DNA from: Pseudotabrizicola sp.
GTDB taxonomy: Bacteria; Pseudomonadota; Alphaproteobacteria; Rhodobacterales; Rhodobacteraceae
NCBI RefSeq assembly: GCF_030656345.1
Contig: NZ_JAUSNR010000053.1
Location: forward strand, 1 to 46,626
Direction: 5' to 3'
Length of the DNA: 46,626 bases
Shown in pieces: positions 33,262 to 42,167 of the stretch. A model generated the notes under the pieces. It was given only the letters and a program-made list of their open reading frames with translations, ran no database searches and was not told the DNA's origin. The translations under genes were made by a program, and so were the position numbers. Every line of letters begins with the position of its first letter. The stretch's first letter is position 1.

Positions 33262-35796
33262 TCAGACTGTTGCTGACGTGCGCTGCGCGGCGGTGTGCCT
33301 CACTGCGGTGCGCGTGTGGGAGCCGACGGCAGGGGAAAAGCGCTTCAATCGCAACGCATTTCCCAGGACAAACACAGACGACAGGGCCATTGCTCCCGCG
33401 GCCAGCATCGGCGACAGCAGCGTCCCGCTGACCGGATACAGAACCCCCGCCGCCACCGGGATCAGGGCCGCGTTGTAGGCAAAAGCCCAGAACAGGTTCT
33501 GCCGGATGTTGCGCATGGTGGCCCGCGACAGCCCGATGGCTTTGGAAACCCCGGTTAGATCGCCACCCATCAGCACCACATCGGCGCTTTCGATGGCAAC
33601 GTCCGTTCCCGTACCAACGGCCAGCCCGACATCTGCCTCGGCGAGTGCGGGCGCGTCGTTGATGCCATCGCCAACGAAGGCGACGGAACGGCCCCCCGCA
33701 CGCAGCGCCTTGATGGCGGCAACCTTGCCCTCGGGTAACACCTCGGCCACGACCTCATCAATGCCCAACTCGGCTGCAATGGCTTCGGCCGTGCGGCGGT
33801 TGTCGCCGGTGATCATGGCGACCCTCAGGCCGAGTTGGTGCAGGGCGGCAATCGCCGCTGGCGTTGACGCCTTGATCGGGTCAGCCACGGCGATCAGGGC
33901 TACCAGCCGACCTTCGACCGCAACATAAAGCGGGGTGCGCGCTTTGGTGCCGAGATCAGCGGCCATATCGGCAAACTGCGCTATGTCCAGACCAAGGCTC
34001 GCCATGAAGCGGTCGGCCCCTACTTCGATGCGCCAGTCGTTGACCATGGCCCGGATGCCGTAGCCGGGGATTGCCTCGAACGTGTCGGCCTCTGGAACGA
34101 CAAGGCCTTCAGCCCGCGCCGCTTCAACAATCGCGGTCGCGACGGGGTGCTCGGACGAGGCTTCGGCGGCCGCAACCAGCGTCAGAATGTCAGACCGTGT
34201 GAAGCCAGCCGACACAACCAGATCGGTGAGCAACGGGCGTCCTTCGGTCAGGGTGCCGGTCTTGTCGAGCGCAACCACGCCGACCGACGTCAGGCTTTGC
34301 AGGGCTTCCCCGTTGCGGAACAGCACACCAAGCTCTGCCGCCCGCCCAGTGCCGACCATGATCGATGTGGGCGTGGCCAGTCCCATGGCGCAGGGGCAGG
34401 CGATGATGAGGACCGCGACGGCATTGACCAATGCGAAGGTCATCGCCGGATCCGGCCCCCAGATCCACCAGACGCCGAAGGTCAACGCAGCTGCTGCCAT
34501 GACGGCGGGCACGAACCAGGCTGTCACCCGGTCCACCAGCGCCTGGATCGGTAGCTTTGCCCCCTGCGCACTTTCGACCATGCGGATGATCTGGGACAGC
34601 ATCATGTCCGCGCCAACCTTTTCAGCCCGATAGGTGAAGGAGCCGGTCTTGTTGATCGTGCCGCCGGTCACACCAGAGCCTTCCGACTTTGTCACCGGCA
34701 CAGGCTCGCCCGTGATCATCGCCTCGTCCACAAAGGATGAGCCGGTCAACACGCGGCCATCGACCGGAATGCGGTCGCCGGGGCGGACCTGCACCACGTC
34801 GCCAGGCTCTACAGTGTCCAGCGCCACTTCCACAAAGTCCGCGCCGCGCAGGACACGGGCGGTCTTGGCCTGCAGGCCCATCAGACGGCTGATCGCCTCG
34901 GACGTGCGGCCCTTGGCCTTGGCCTCAAGGAACCGGCCCAGCAGGATCAGCGTCACGATCACAGCGGATGCCTCGAAATACACATTCGCCGTGCCCTGCG
35001 GCAGCAATCTGGGGGCAAATGTCGCGACGACGGAATAGGCCCAGGCCGCAGTCGATCCCAGAACGACAAGCGAATTCATGTCGGGCGTAAGTCGCGCCAG
35101 TGCGGGCAAGCCCTTCTTGTAGAACCGAAGGCCGGGCCCGAACTGCACGATCGTCGCCAGCACGAAGTAAAAGATGTAAAGCGGCGTCTGCCCGATCGTC
35201 ATTGCCAGCCAGTGATGCAAGGCCGGGATAAGGTGGCCGCCCATTTCCAGAACGAAGATCGGCAGGGTCAGGCCGCCTGCAATCAGCAGATCACGCTTCA
35301 GACGCCCCTGCTCCTCTTCTCGTGCGGCGGCCTTGTCGGTGGCATCAACCTGCGCCGCATGGGGCGCATAGCCTGCGCCACGGATCGCCGCTTCAACGGC
35401 TGCAGCCATCTTGGGGCCAGCATCAAGAACCTTGATCGTCGCGCGTTCGGTAGCAAGGTTCACCGATGCAGACAGCACCCCCGAAACAGCCGCGATGGCC
35501 TTTTCAACCCGGCCGACGCAAGAGGCGCAGGTCATGCCTTCGATGCCGACTTCCATCGTTGCGGCTTCGACGTCGTAGCCGGTATCGCGAATGGCCGCGA
35601 TAACAGCCGTGCGGACAGGTTTGGCGGCATAGCGGACCTCGGCGCGTTCGGTGGCCAGATTGACGGAGGCCGAGAAGACCCCCGGAACTTTTGCAATGGC
35701 CCGCTCGACGCGGCCGACGCAGGACGCGCAGGTCATGCCAAGGATAGAAATGCTGTCTATGGCGCCGTTCGGTGGCGTGGAGGTGAAGTCCTTCAT
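33262..35796 (-). CDS. copA: Copper-exporting P1B ATPase with two HMA domains (CopA2)
   Basis: About 844 residues. Two N-terminal HMA domains each with [12 protein letters not shown] (about residues 19 and 87) are followed by eight membrane helices, CPC in [12 protein letters not shown], the phosphorylation site DKTGTLTEG and [10 protein letters not shown]. This is the classical bacterial Cu+-ATPase layout, distinct from the YHS-type CopA1, so the block encodes two differently gated copper pumps. ATG 35796 is the family start; the longer frame spans the CueR-type promoter at 35842-35865. The last 26 residues are a basic extension. Confidence 0.94.
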   Translation of the reverse strand: MKDFTSTPPNGAIDSISILGMTCASCVGRVERAIAKVPGVFSASVNLATERAEVRYAAKPVRTAVIAAIRDTGYDVEAATMEVGIEGMTCASCVGRVEKAIAAVSGVLSASVNLATERATIKVLDAGPKMAAAVEAAIRGAGYAPHAAQVDATDKAAAREEEQGRLKRDLLIAGGLTLPIFVLEMGGHLIPALHHWLAMTIGQTPLYIFYFVLATIVQFGPGLRFYKKGLPALARLTPDMNSLVVLGSTAAWAYSVVATFAPRLLPQGTANVYFEASAVIVTLILLGRFLEAKAKGRTSEAISRLMGLQAKTARVLRGADFVEVALDTVEPGDVVQVRPGDRIPVDGRVLTGSSFVDEAMITGEPVPVTKSEGSGVTGGTINKTGSFTYRAEKVGADMMLSQIIRMVESAQGAKLPIQALVDRVTAWFVPAVMAAAALTFGVWWIWGPDPAMTFALVNAVAVLIIACPCAMGLATPTSIMVGTGRAAELGVLFRNGEALQSLTSVGVVALDKTGTLTEGRPLLTDLVVSAGFTRSDILTLVAAAEASSEHPVATAIVEAARAEGLVVPEADTFEAIPGYGIRAMVNDWRIEVGADRFMASLGLDIAQFADMAADLGTKARTPLYVAVEGRLVALIAVADPIKASTPAAIAALHQLGLRVAMITGDNRRTAEAIAAELGIDEVVAEVLPEGKVAAIKALRAGGRSVAFVGDGINDAPALAEADVGLAVGTGTDVAIESADVVLMGGDLTGVSKAIGLSRATMRNIRQNLFWAFAYNAALIPVAAGVLYPVSGTLLSPMLAAGAMALSSVFVLGNALRLKRFSPAVGSHTRTAVRHTAAQRTSATV

Positions 35797-35841
35797 GATG
35801 CGTTTCCCTTCAGGTGTGATGTGCTTCGAATCACGTTGTCC

Positions 35842-35865
35842 GGGTTCCAACGATGTTAGGGTCAA
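35842..35865 (-). promoter_or_regulatory. CueR-type promoter of copA2
   Basis: Read on the reverse strand: TTGACCCTAACATCGTTGG then AACCC. It keeps the TTGACC -35 and the right-half GGAAC; the dyad is weaker than at cueR. It lies about 46-69 bp before the copA2 ATG. Confidence 0.6.
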
Positions 35866-35968
35866 GGGCTTTCTGAATGGGTGCCGCGGGAACGAAATTG
35901 CGCGGGTGAAATGCCAAAGGCCGGGGATTTTCCCCGGCCCGGTCTCGGCAGCACATGGTGCCTTCAGG

Positions 35969-36160
35969 TCATGCAGGCAAATAGCCTGCAATCTTGACGG
36001 CATCCTTCACCGCCTCGCTGTCGACCGTAGTTGTGACCTGCACATTACGATTGGCCACGTCGGTGACGACTTCGGCGGTTGGGTCGATTGCCTTGATGGC
36101 GGCTGTCACGCCCCGCGCGCAGCCGCCACAGGTCATGCCGGGAAGGGTCAGTTCGATCAT
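35969..36160 (-). CDS. copZ: CopZ-like copper chaperone (single HMA domain)
   Basis: A 63-residue HMA protein: [20 protein letters not shown] with the Cu+-binding CxxC, ending VKIAGYLPA. Such chaperones deliver Cu+ to the HMA domains of CopA or to CueR. It has its own CueR-type promoter just upstream and is followed by copA2 about 170 bases on, which also has a promoter of its own. Confidence 0.9.
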   Translation of the reverse strand: MIELTLPGMTCGGCARGVTAAIKAIDPTAEVVTDVANRNVQVTTTVDSEAVKDAVKIAGYLPA

Positions 36161-36210
36161 AATCGGATCCTTTCAGAAGGGTCGGCGGAAGTGCCGTTTG
36201 CCTGATCTGG

Positions 36211-36234
36211 GGCTTCCCAGCGTGACAGGGTCAA
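36211..36234 (-). promoter_or_regulatory. CueR-type promoter of copZ
   Basis: Read on the reverse strand: TTGACCCTGTCACGCTGG then GAAGCC. It lies about 50 bp before copZ and is back to back with the MFS promoter at 36269. Confidence 0.6.
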
Positions 36235-36268
36235 GAGGGGTCGTATCAGAAATTCGCAGAATTGCGGC

Positions 36269-36292
36269 TTGACCCTGACAGCCTTGGAGGCC
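36269..36292 (+). promoter_or_regulatory. CueR-type promoter of the MFS pump
   Basis: TTGACCCTGACAGCCTTGG then AGGCC, on the forward strand, 60 bp before the MFS ATG. The first nine bases are identical to the copZ site, in the opposite direction. Confidence 0.55.
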
Positions 36293-36351
36293 CGACGACG
36301 AGAAGGGCCGGGCGATTCGCCGCGGCACAACCCTGTCTGAAGGAAATCCCT

Positions 36352-37767
36352 ATGGCACTCTCAACCATTGATCCAAAGCGGTGGAAGGCGCTGGCACTGT
36401 TGTGCGCAGCGCAGTTCATCGTGATCCTTGATACCTCCATTATCGGCGTGGCCCTGCCCGCCATCCAGTCTGACCTCGGCTTTTCGGACGAGGGGCTGAG
36501 CTGGATCTTCAACGCCTATGTTATCGCCTTTGGCGGGCTTTTGCTGCTGGGCGGCAAGCTCGCCGACGTCTTTGGCGCCCGGCGTATCTTTCTGTCCGGC
36601 TTTGCGATCCTGACAGCGGCTTCGGTTGTTGCCGGTCTGGCAGAAAGCCAGACCGTGCTGCTGGCCGGGCGTACTTTGCAAGGGGTGGGCGCGGCGCTTA
36701 TCGCACCTGCAGCCCTGACCATCCTGATGCGGCTGTTCGGCGGCCAGCCTGCAGAGCTGGGCAAGGCCTTCGGCTTCTGGGGCGCGTCCGCAGCTGCGGG
36801 AGGCACGGCTGGCGTGTTCCTTGGCGGGGTCATCACCGAATGGATGAGCTGGTCCTGGACCTTCCTGATCAACCTGCCACTTGGCCTTGCGGTGTTGTTC
36901 GCAGGCCCCGCAGTGCTGCGCGCAATCCCCGGCAACCGGGGCAAGATCGGCCTGATCGACTCGGCGCTGATCACGGGTTCCGTGGTTGCAGCGGTCTATG
37001 CCATCGTGACGGGTGAACACGTCGGGTGGTTCGTGCCACAGACACTTGGGCTTCTTGGCCTGGCGGCCGGTCTTATGGCCGCATTTCTGATCCTGCAAGC
37101 CACTTCCAGAACCCCACTTCTACCGCTGCGCATCTTCCGCGCACCGGGCCTTGCAGCGGGCAATATGATAATGGCCTTGCTGGGGGCGGCATGGATTCCG
37201 CTGTGGTTCTTCCTCAACCTGTACCTGCAAAGCGTGTTGAACCTGTCGGCGCTTGGTTCCGGCCTCGCGCTGCTGCCAATGACGCTCATGATCATGCTGA
37301 TGATGGTGCGCTTTACCGGCCCGCTGATCGGGCGGTTTGGTGTGAAGCCGGTTCTGGTCACCGGCCTGATCGCGCTTTCGGTGTCACTGGCGCTGTTGGC
37401 AGGGCTTCCGGCGGATGGCACATTCCTTGGCAATGTGCTGCCGGTCTCGCTGTTGGCGGCCGTCGGGATGTCGCTGGCCTACATTCCAGTGACAATGACG
37501 GGTATGGGCGGAGCCGAGCCTGCAGATACCGGTCTTGCCTCGGGCCTGATCAACACGACCTATCAGGTCGGATCGGCACTGGGTCTTGCCGTGATGGTGT
37601 CGCTGGCCGCCTCGGCGGGGCAGAGCGGGGGCACTGAAGCTGCGCCGCTTCTCGCCGGATACCAGGCGGCGTTCCTCGGTGCGGCAGTTGTCGCGACTAT
37701 AGCGGCACTTGCATCGTTGCTCCTGATCCGTGGACAGACCGCAGCAACGGATGTTCCGGTTGGTTGA
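36352..37767 (+). CDS. MFS transporter, DHA2 (EmrB/QacA-like) family
   Basis: A 471-residue protein with about 14 membrane helices. FIVILDTSIIGVALPAIQSD in helix 1 and LLGGKLADVFGARRIF (motif A) identify the DHA2 drug:proton antiporters, and GRTLQGVGAALIAPAAL (motif B) follows. The usual substrates are hydrophobic drugs, but the CueR-type promoter puts it in the copper regulon, so it may export a copper complex or a copper-dependent toxicant; that is inference. ATG 36352 follows AAGGAAA. A long hairpin follows the stop. Confidence 0.9.
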   Translation: MALSTIDPKRWKALALLCAAQFIVILDTSIIGVALPAIQSDLGFSDEGLSWIFNAYVIAFGGLLLLGGKLADVFGARRIFLSGFAILTAASVVAGLAESQTVLLAGRTLQGVGAALIAPAALTILMRLFGGQPAELGKAFGFWGASAAAGGTAGVFLGGVITEWMSWSWTFLINLPLGLAVLFAGPAVLRAIPGNRGKIGLIDSALITGSVVAAVYAIVTGEHVGWFVPQTLGLLGLAAGLMAAFLILQATSRTPLLPLRIFRAPGLAAGNMIMALLGAAWIPLWFFLNLYLQSVLNLSALGSGLALLPMTLMIMLMMVRFTGPLIGRFGVKPVLVTGLIALSVSLALLAGLPADGTFLGNVLPVSLLAAVGMSLAYIPVTMTGMGGAEPADTGLASGLINTTYQVGSALGLAVMVSLAASAGQSGGTEAAPLLAGYQAAFLGAAVVATIAALASLLLIRGQTAATDVPVG

Positions 37768-37777
37768 ACACGGACTT

Positions 37778-37807
37778 GGCGATGCCCCTGCCTGCAGGGG
37801 TGTCGCC
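37778..37807 (+). terminator. 14-bp stem-loop after the MFS gene
   Basis: GGCGATGCCCCTGC and GCAGGGGTGTCGCC flank a CT loop. In forward-strand RNA all 14 positions pair, two of them as G-U wobbles, which would be A-C mismatches on the other strand; this suggests a forward-strand RNA structure. No U-tract follows, so it may protect the 3' end as much as terminate. Confidence 0.55.
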
Positions 37808-37956
37808 ATATCGTCTCTTGGCGTGAGGAAGGTTTTGTTCTTTGGATGGATTAAAGCAGGACGCGTATTGATCGGCCCGGAATGGCCGGGCTCTGCGTCT
37901 TGCCACCGGTACACGGAAGATGGAGCAATCTGACATCGATCACGCAAGCAGATCCC

Positions 37957-37980
37957 TTGACCTTCCACCAGCCGGAAGGC
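37957..37980 (+). promoter_or_regulatory. Orphan CueR-type promoter
   Basis: TTGACCTTCCACCAGCCGG then AAGGC, with ACCTTCC and GGAAGGC around a 7-bp centre. It points right, but only an IS remnant on the other strand follows. Its original gene appears lost. Confidence 0.6.
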
Positions 37981-38032
37981 CCATCTCCAATACTCTTGAT
38001 GGATAAAAATTTGTGTAAATGGCATTATGATC

Positions 38033-38610
38033 TTAGCGGGTGGCGAAGCGGCGGAAGTGCTTGAAGCGCCCGAAGCGTTGCTCGATCCGGTTGCGATGCC
38101 TGTAGGTGGTGGCAGCGTGCGGGATTGGGACCTTGTGATTGTGCTTAGCGGAAATCACCCCTTGGGCGCTCATGGCCGCAGTCTGCGCGCGCAAGGCGTT
38201 GCTGTCATAGGCCTTGTCCGTTCCCCGGCAATGGTTTGTTTTCAAACCATGAGAGGGGGCAGCGCCATAGCGGCATTCTGACCGCCTAACAGCTCATGGG
38301 CGCAGGCGATATCGCTGGCCTGACCGGGCGTGATGCGGAACCGCAAGGGCCGCCCCAAGGTGTCGGCGAGCAAGTGGATCTTGGTCGTCAGTCCGCCTCG
38401 GGAACGCCCCAGCGTCTGATCCCTGCCCCTCTTTTCCGGCCGCAGCCCGCTGGTGCGCGCGAACGATGGTGCTGTCAATCAGGAGATACTGGCTGTCCCG
38501 ATCCGCCAAGTGCGCCTCGAACACACGCTTTCAAACACCGGCATGGTACCAGCGGCTGAAACGCCGATGCATTGTCTCCCAATAGCCGTAGCTTTCAGGC
38601 AGGCCGCCGC
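38033..38610 (-). pseudogene. IS5-family (IS427-like) transposase remnant
   Basis: Reverse-strand fragments in several frames match one transposase: LPESYGYWETMHRRFSRWYH, then QYLLIDSTIVRAHQRAA (first catalytic Asp), RSRGGLTTKIHLLADTLG and GQASDIACAHELLGG, and finally TDKAYDSNAL (second Asp) with RHRNRIEQRFGRFKHFRRFATR (catalytic Glu). At least three frame changes, an early stop and missing ends make it non-functional. The left end stops at RFATR where family members continue, and the right end abuts the second MFS exporter gene. Terminal inverted repeats were not found. Confidence 0.8.
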
Positions 38611-38621
38611 CGTGCCGAACC

Positions 38622-39935
38622 TCACGACGCCCATCGGGCATGGTTCTCGTCGATGACATATGCATGAGCGTGCCGCCTTTTGCCGTGGATATGCGGGTGG
38701 TCGAGGGAGAGGGTCTCGTGGCTATGCTCGATGATCTCCGGGTCGTGTTGTGGCCAGACCCGAAGTGCAAACGCGATGCCGGTACTGGCAATCGTCGCCA
38801 GCACGGCAAGGGTGATGACAGCACCGAACTGTGTCATCAGCCAGCCGGACAGCGGATAGGTCACCAGCCAGCAGGCATGGCTCAGGGCGAACTGTGCGGC
38901 GAACAGGGCGGGCCGGTCTTCGGCATGTGCCGACCTGCGCAGCAACCGGCCAGATGGTGTGAGAACTGCAGAAAAGCCCAATCCGATCAGCAACCAGGCA
39001 ACAAGCAGGGTCGGCCAGGAGAGGCCGGCAAAGGTGATCATCGCCGCCAGACTCACCAGCGTGGTCACCATCAGCACGGTGCCGCCAACCATGACCGGGC
39101 GATCCGCCACGCGGTCCAAAAGGCGCGGCAGGGCAAGTGCTGCGATCATGGATCCCGCACCGAAAGCAAAGATCGTCCACGCAAGGGCAGCCTCATCCAA
39201 CCCCAGTGTGCCGCGGACCAATAGCACGGAGTTGACCAGCACCATCGCCCCGGCAGAGGCCGCCGCGACGTTCAGGGCCAGCAGCCCGCGCAGACGCGGC
39301 GTCGCAAGATAGATGCGGATGCCCCGCGTGGTGCGATCATAGATACCGCGCGCTGCTGCGGGTTTCGGGCTGGGCAGAGAAACCGAGACAAGCAGTGCTG
39401 CCGAGGCGGCAAAGCCGACAACCGTGCCCAGAAACAGCGAGTTATAGCTTACGACGGTCAGCAAAAGCGCCGCGAGCGTCGGACTGGCGATGTTCTCCAG
39501 ATCATAGGCCAACCGCGACAAGGACAGCGCACGGGTATATCGAGCCTCCTCTGGCAAGACATCAGGGATCGTGGCCTGAAACATCGGTGTAAACGCGGCG
39601 GATGCTGATTGCAGCAGAAAGATCAAGACATAGACCTGCCAGACCTCGCTGACAAAGGGCAGGCACAGGGCCACAGCAGCGCGCACCAGATCGAGGGTCA
39701 CCAGCAACGCCCTGCGGTTGACCCGGTCCGCCAGCGCCGCCGCAACCGGCGCGATCCCGACATAGGCCACCATCTTGATGGCAAACACCGTGCCAAGAAC
39801 CATCGACGCATTCTCTTCGGCCAGATCATAGGCCAGAAGCCCTAGGGCGACCGTCGCAAGCCCGGTGCCAAGCAGGGCGACAACCTGAGCCGCGAACAGG
39901 TTCCGATAGGTGCGGTCAGAGAGAATTTCCAGCAT
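38622..39935 (-). CDS. His-tailed MFS metal exporter, second copy
   Basis: A 437-residue homologue of the 16720-18027 exporter, with matching stretches throughout (FAAQVVALLGTGLATVALGL, FAAQFALSHACWLVTYPLSG) and a His-rich tail HIHGKRRHAHAYVIDENHAR. The two proteins look related by an old duplication or separate acquisition, since many residues differ. It begins 9 bases after the second DmeR-type regulator. Predicted nickel/cobalt-type efflux. The IS remnant lies directly after its stop, but the tail appears complete. Confidence 0.82.
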   Translation of the reverse strand: MLEILSDRTYRNLFAAQVVALLGTGLATVALGLLAYDLAEENASMVLGTVFAIKMVAYVGIAPVAAALADRVNRRALLVTLDLVRAAVALCLPFVSEVWQVYVLIFLLQSASAAFTPMFQATIPDVLPEEARYTRALSLSRLAYDLENIASPTLAALLLTVVSYNSLFLGTVVGFAASAALLVSVSLPSPKPAAARGIYDRTTRGIRIYLATPRLRGLLALNVAAASAGAMVLVNSVLLVRGTLGLDEAALAWTIFAFGAGSMIAALALPRLLDRVADRPVMVGGTVLMVTTLVSLAAMITFAGLSWPTLLVAWLLIGLGFSAVLTPSGRLLRRSAHAEDRPALFAAQFALSHACWLVTYPLSGWLMTQFGAVITLAVLATIASTGIAFALRVWPQHDPEIIEHSHETLSLDHPHIHGKRRHAHAYVIDENHARWAS

Positions 39936-39944
39936 GAGGTGACC

Positions 39945-40205
39945 TCAGAGATAACGGGCGATGGACTTCAGATCGGCGCGATCCTCCGGCGAATGATCGA
40001 CATCAAGGCAATGATCTATATGGTCATGGATCAGCGCGCGCTTGGCGTTGACCACAGCCTTTTCGACTGCATGAAGCTGTTGTGCGATCTCAAGGCAGGG
40101 CTTTCCCGCCTCGATCATTTCGATCACGGCCCGCAAATGGCCATCGGCGCGTTTCAGCCGGGCGATCAAAGCAGGGTGGGTTGCATGGGCATGGGGCTTT
40201 ATCAT
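39945..40205 (-). CDS. DmeR-type metal-sensing repressor, second copy
   Basis: An 86-residue RcnR/CsoR-family protein, MIKPHAHATHPALIARLKRA at the N-terminus, with Cys37, His60, His62 and His65 at the same positions as the first copy. ATG 40205 is set by alignment with that copy and by the operator 10 bp upstream. It should repress both its own exporter operon and the divergent His-rich / HupE operon. Confidence 0.85.
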   Translation of the reverse strand: MIKPHAHATHPALIARLKRADGHLRAVIEMIEAGKPCLEIAQQLHAVEKAVVNAKRALIHDHIDHCLDVDHSPEDRADLKSIARYL

Positions 40206-40215
40206 AAAAGGATGA

Positions 40216-40234
40216 TATCCTCCCTGGGGGGATA
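40216..40234. promoter_or_regulatory. DmeR-type operator, copy 2
   Basis: TATCCTCCCTGGGGGGATA differs from the first operator at three positions, with the same length and the same 10-bp distance to the regulator start. It lies between divergent operons. Confidence 0.7.
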
Positions 40235-40290
40235 GGACAAGGCGGCACTTCCGGCGTGCGGCGGCAGTAACAGGCAGACAGGCAACCCTG

Positions 40291-40644
40291 ATGCAAAGAC
40301 TTTGGAGCAACAGACGGCAGATCATGGCAGCACTTCTGTGCCTGTCCGTGATGGTCTGGTCGTTTTTACCCACTGTTTCGCATGTTCCGAAGATTGCTGA
40401 TCTGCTGGCAGAGCACGCGCAGAGTGTTGCAGAACACGGGCATTCGCACGGGTTGCCGGAAGATCTGCTCTGGGCGTTACACGGGCACAGCCATGATGCC
40501 GATGCTCATGATCACAGCCCGGCACTTGTAGTGCATTCAGACCGGGCCAGCATGATGAAAGACCCCCGCGATGTGTGGCATCTGCAATTGTCTCTGACTG
40601 GCCCGCACCGCGTGTTCCGGATCGAAAAACCTCCTCGCGGCTGA
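40291..40644 (+). CDS. His-rich membrane-anchored or exported protein
   Basis: A 117-residue protein with an N-terminal hydrophobic helix (about residues 12-29, IMAALLCLSVMVWSFLPTV) followed by HGHSHGLPED and HGHSHDADAHDH, probably a periplasmic metal-binding segment. No named domain is recognised. It is divergent from the second DmeR-type regulator across its operator and precedes the HupE-like gene, which fits a periplasmic nickel/cobalt-buffering role. ATG 40291 has a poor ribosome-binding site; ATG 40324 is an alternative. Confidence 0.65.
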   Translation: MQRLWSNRRQIMAALLCLSVMVWSFLPTVSHVPKIADLLAEHAQSVAEHGHSHGLPEDLLWALHGHSHDADAHDHSPALVVHSDRASMMKDPRDVWHLQLSLTGPHRVFRIEKPPRG

Positions 40645-40701
40645 TCGGAACCGCGTTCTGCGGTATTTCCCATCACTCAACTGCACTCTGGAGATCTGTC
40701 C

Positions 40702-41430
40702 ATGACCTCGACTTTTCGGGTCCGGCAAGCATTGGCACTCCGCCAATGCGTCACGTTGGCCCTTCTTCTGCTGGCAATCTTGCTGTTCAGCGCAGCCCAA
40801 GCCCTAGCGCACAATGTCACCGCAGGTGACGCGGGCTATATTCAGGAAATCTGGGGGATAAAGATCATCCCCTTCATCTACCTCGGTGCCAAACACATGG
40901 TGACCGGATACGATCACATTCTGTTCCTGCTCGGCGTCGTTTTCTTTCTCTACAAAATGAAGGATGTCGCCATCTATGTCAGCCTGTTTGCCATCGGCCA
41001 TTCGGTCACCATGCTTCTCGGTGTCTGGTATGGCTGGGGTATCAACGCCTACGTGATCGACGCGATCATCGGCCTGTCCGTGGTCTACAAAGCACTCGAC
41101 AACCTCGGGGCTTATCAGAAGTGGTTCGGGTTCCAGCCCAATACAAAGGCAGCCACGCTGATCTTTGGCCTGTTCCATGGCACGGGTCTGGCCACCAAGA
41201 TCCTCGAATATCAGATCGCCGAAGACGGACTTCTGGCCAATCTGCTGGCATTCAACGTGGGTGTCGAGGTCGGGCAGATCCTTGCTCTCGCCGTGATCCT
41301 GATCGTGATGGGTTACTGGCGGCGCAGTCCGAATTTCATGCGGCAGGCGACCACCGCGAACCTGATCATGATGGTTCTTGGCGTCTGGCTGACCGCGCAA
41401 CAAATCGCTGGCTACTTCGCCTCAGCCTGA
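40702..41430 (+). CDS. HupE/UreJ-like membrane protein
   Basis: A 242-residue protein with a cleavable N-terminal hydrophobic segment (ending AQALAHN), then about six helices containing GYDHILFLLGVVFFL, FAIGHSVTMLLGV and FGLFHGTGLATKIL. The GxDHxLFxLG and GHS motifs are those of HupE/UreJ proteins, which move nickel or cobalt across the inner membrane. In this setting, under a DmeR-type operator, it could take part in export or balance rather than uptake. TGGAGAT precedes the ATG. Confidence 0.85.
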   Translation: MTSTFRVRQALALRQCVTLALLLLAILLFSAAQALAHNVTAGDAGYIQEIWGIKIIPFIYLGAKHMVTGYDHILFLLGVVFFLYKMKDVAIYVSLFAIGHSVTMLLGVWYGWGINAYVIDAIIGLSVVYKALDNLGAYQKWFGFQPNTKAATLIFGLFHGTGLATKILEYQIAEDGLLANLLAFNVGVEVGQILALAVILIVMGYWRRSPNFMRQATTANLIMMVLGVWLTAQQIAGYFASA

Positions 41431-41453
41431 AGAACTGGAAATTGGAGAGAAGA

Positions 41454-42086
41454 ATGAACAACGCGCCCAAACCCAAACTCGAAGATCTGCCGACCAGGGC
41501 ACAACTGTTCCGCTCCAGCGTCATCGCAGGTATCGGTGCGGCGGTGATCATGGTCACCGTCTATCTGCCCGCCGAATACGCCATCGACCCGACCGGGATC
41601 GGCCGTGTCATCGGGCTGACCGAGATGGGCGAGATCAAGGTTCAGTTGGCCGCAGAGGCCGAGGCGGATCGCCTGCTGGACGAGCAGCGTGCGCGGGATC
41701 AGTCCTCAAGCGTTCTCGACGCAGTCTTCGACGTGTTTGTCGGCACTGCGCACGCGCAAGACGCGCAGGAAACTTGGCAGGACGAAGTGACCTTCATCCT
41801 GGAACCCGGGGGCACGGCAGAAATCAAGATGACGATGGAAGCGGGAAATATCGCCGAATTCGCATGGACCGCCACAGGCGGCCGGGTCAACTTTGATCTG
41901 CATGCCCATAGCGGCGGTGAATCGGTCAATTATGAACGCGGCAGCGGTCAGACGTCGGGAGAGGGCAGCATCGAAGCCCCCTTTTCCGGTGATCACGGCT
42001 GGTTCTGGCGCAACCGGGACAGCACGGCAATCACGATGATAATCCAGCTGCGCGGCAAATACAGCGCAATCGTCGAGACCTACTGA
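41454..42086 (+). CDS. Transmembrane-anchored periplasmic protein
   Basis: A 210-residue protein with a cytoplasmic start, one membrane helix (about residues 22-42, IAGIGAAVIMVTVYLPAEYA) and a beta-rich periplasmic domain (WQDEVTFILEPGGTAEIKM, VNFDLHAHSGGESVNYERGS, FSGDHGWFWRN). It matches proteins annotated as transmembrane anchors next to HupE-like genes. The His/aromatic-rich domain could bind metal. ATG 41454 follows GGAGAGAAG, 23 bases after hupE. It ends at a strong terminator. Confidence 0.8.
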   Translation: MNNAPKPKLEDLPTRAQLFRSSVIAGIGAAVIMVTVYLPAEYAIDPTGIGRVIGLTEMGEIKVQLAAEAEADRLLDEQRARDQSSSVLDAVFDVFVGTAHAQDAQETWQDEVTFILEPGGTAEIKMTMEAGNIAEFAWTATGGRVNFDLHAHSGGESVNYERGSGQTSGEGSIEAPFSGDHGWFWRNRDSTAITMIIQLRGKYSAIVETY

Positions 42087-42092
42087 GATCAG

Positions 42093-42129
42093 AACAGCCA
42101 TCCGCGGGTGATGCCCGCGGATGGCTGTT
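42093..42129 (+). terminator. Intrinsic terminator
   Basis: AACAGCCATCCGCGGG and CCCGCGGATGGCTGTT form a perfect 16-bp stem with loop TGATG, followed by TTCC after a TTTT run. It closes the HupE operon and lies between it and the converging chrA gene; on the reverse strand the U-tract is weaker. Confidence 0.92.
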
Positions 42130-42167
42130 TTCCTACATTCTGACAAAGACAGCACGTTGGTGTCATG

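Noticed and set aside
38033..38610. Programmed frameshift IS transposase
   Set aside because: There are at least three frame changes, a stop and missing ends, which fits decay and not a single programmed event.
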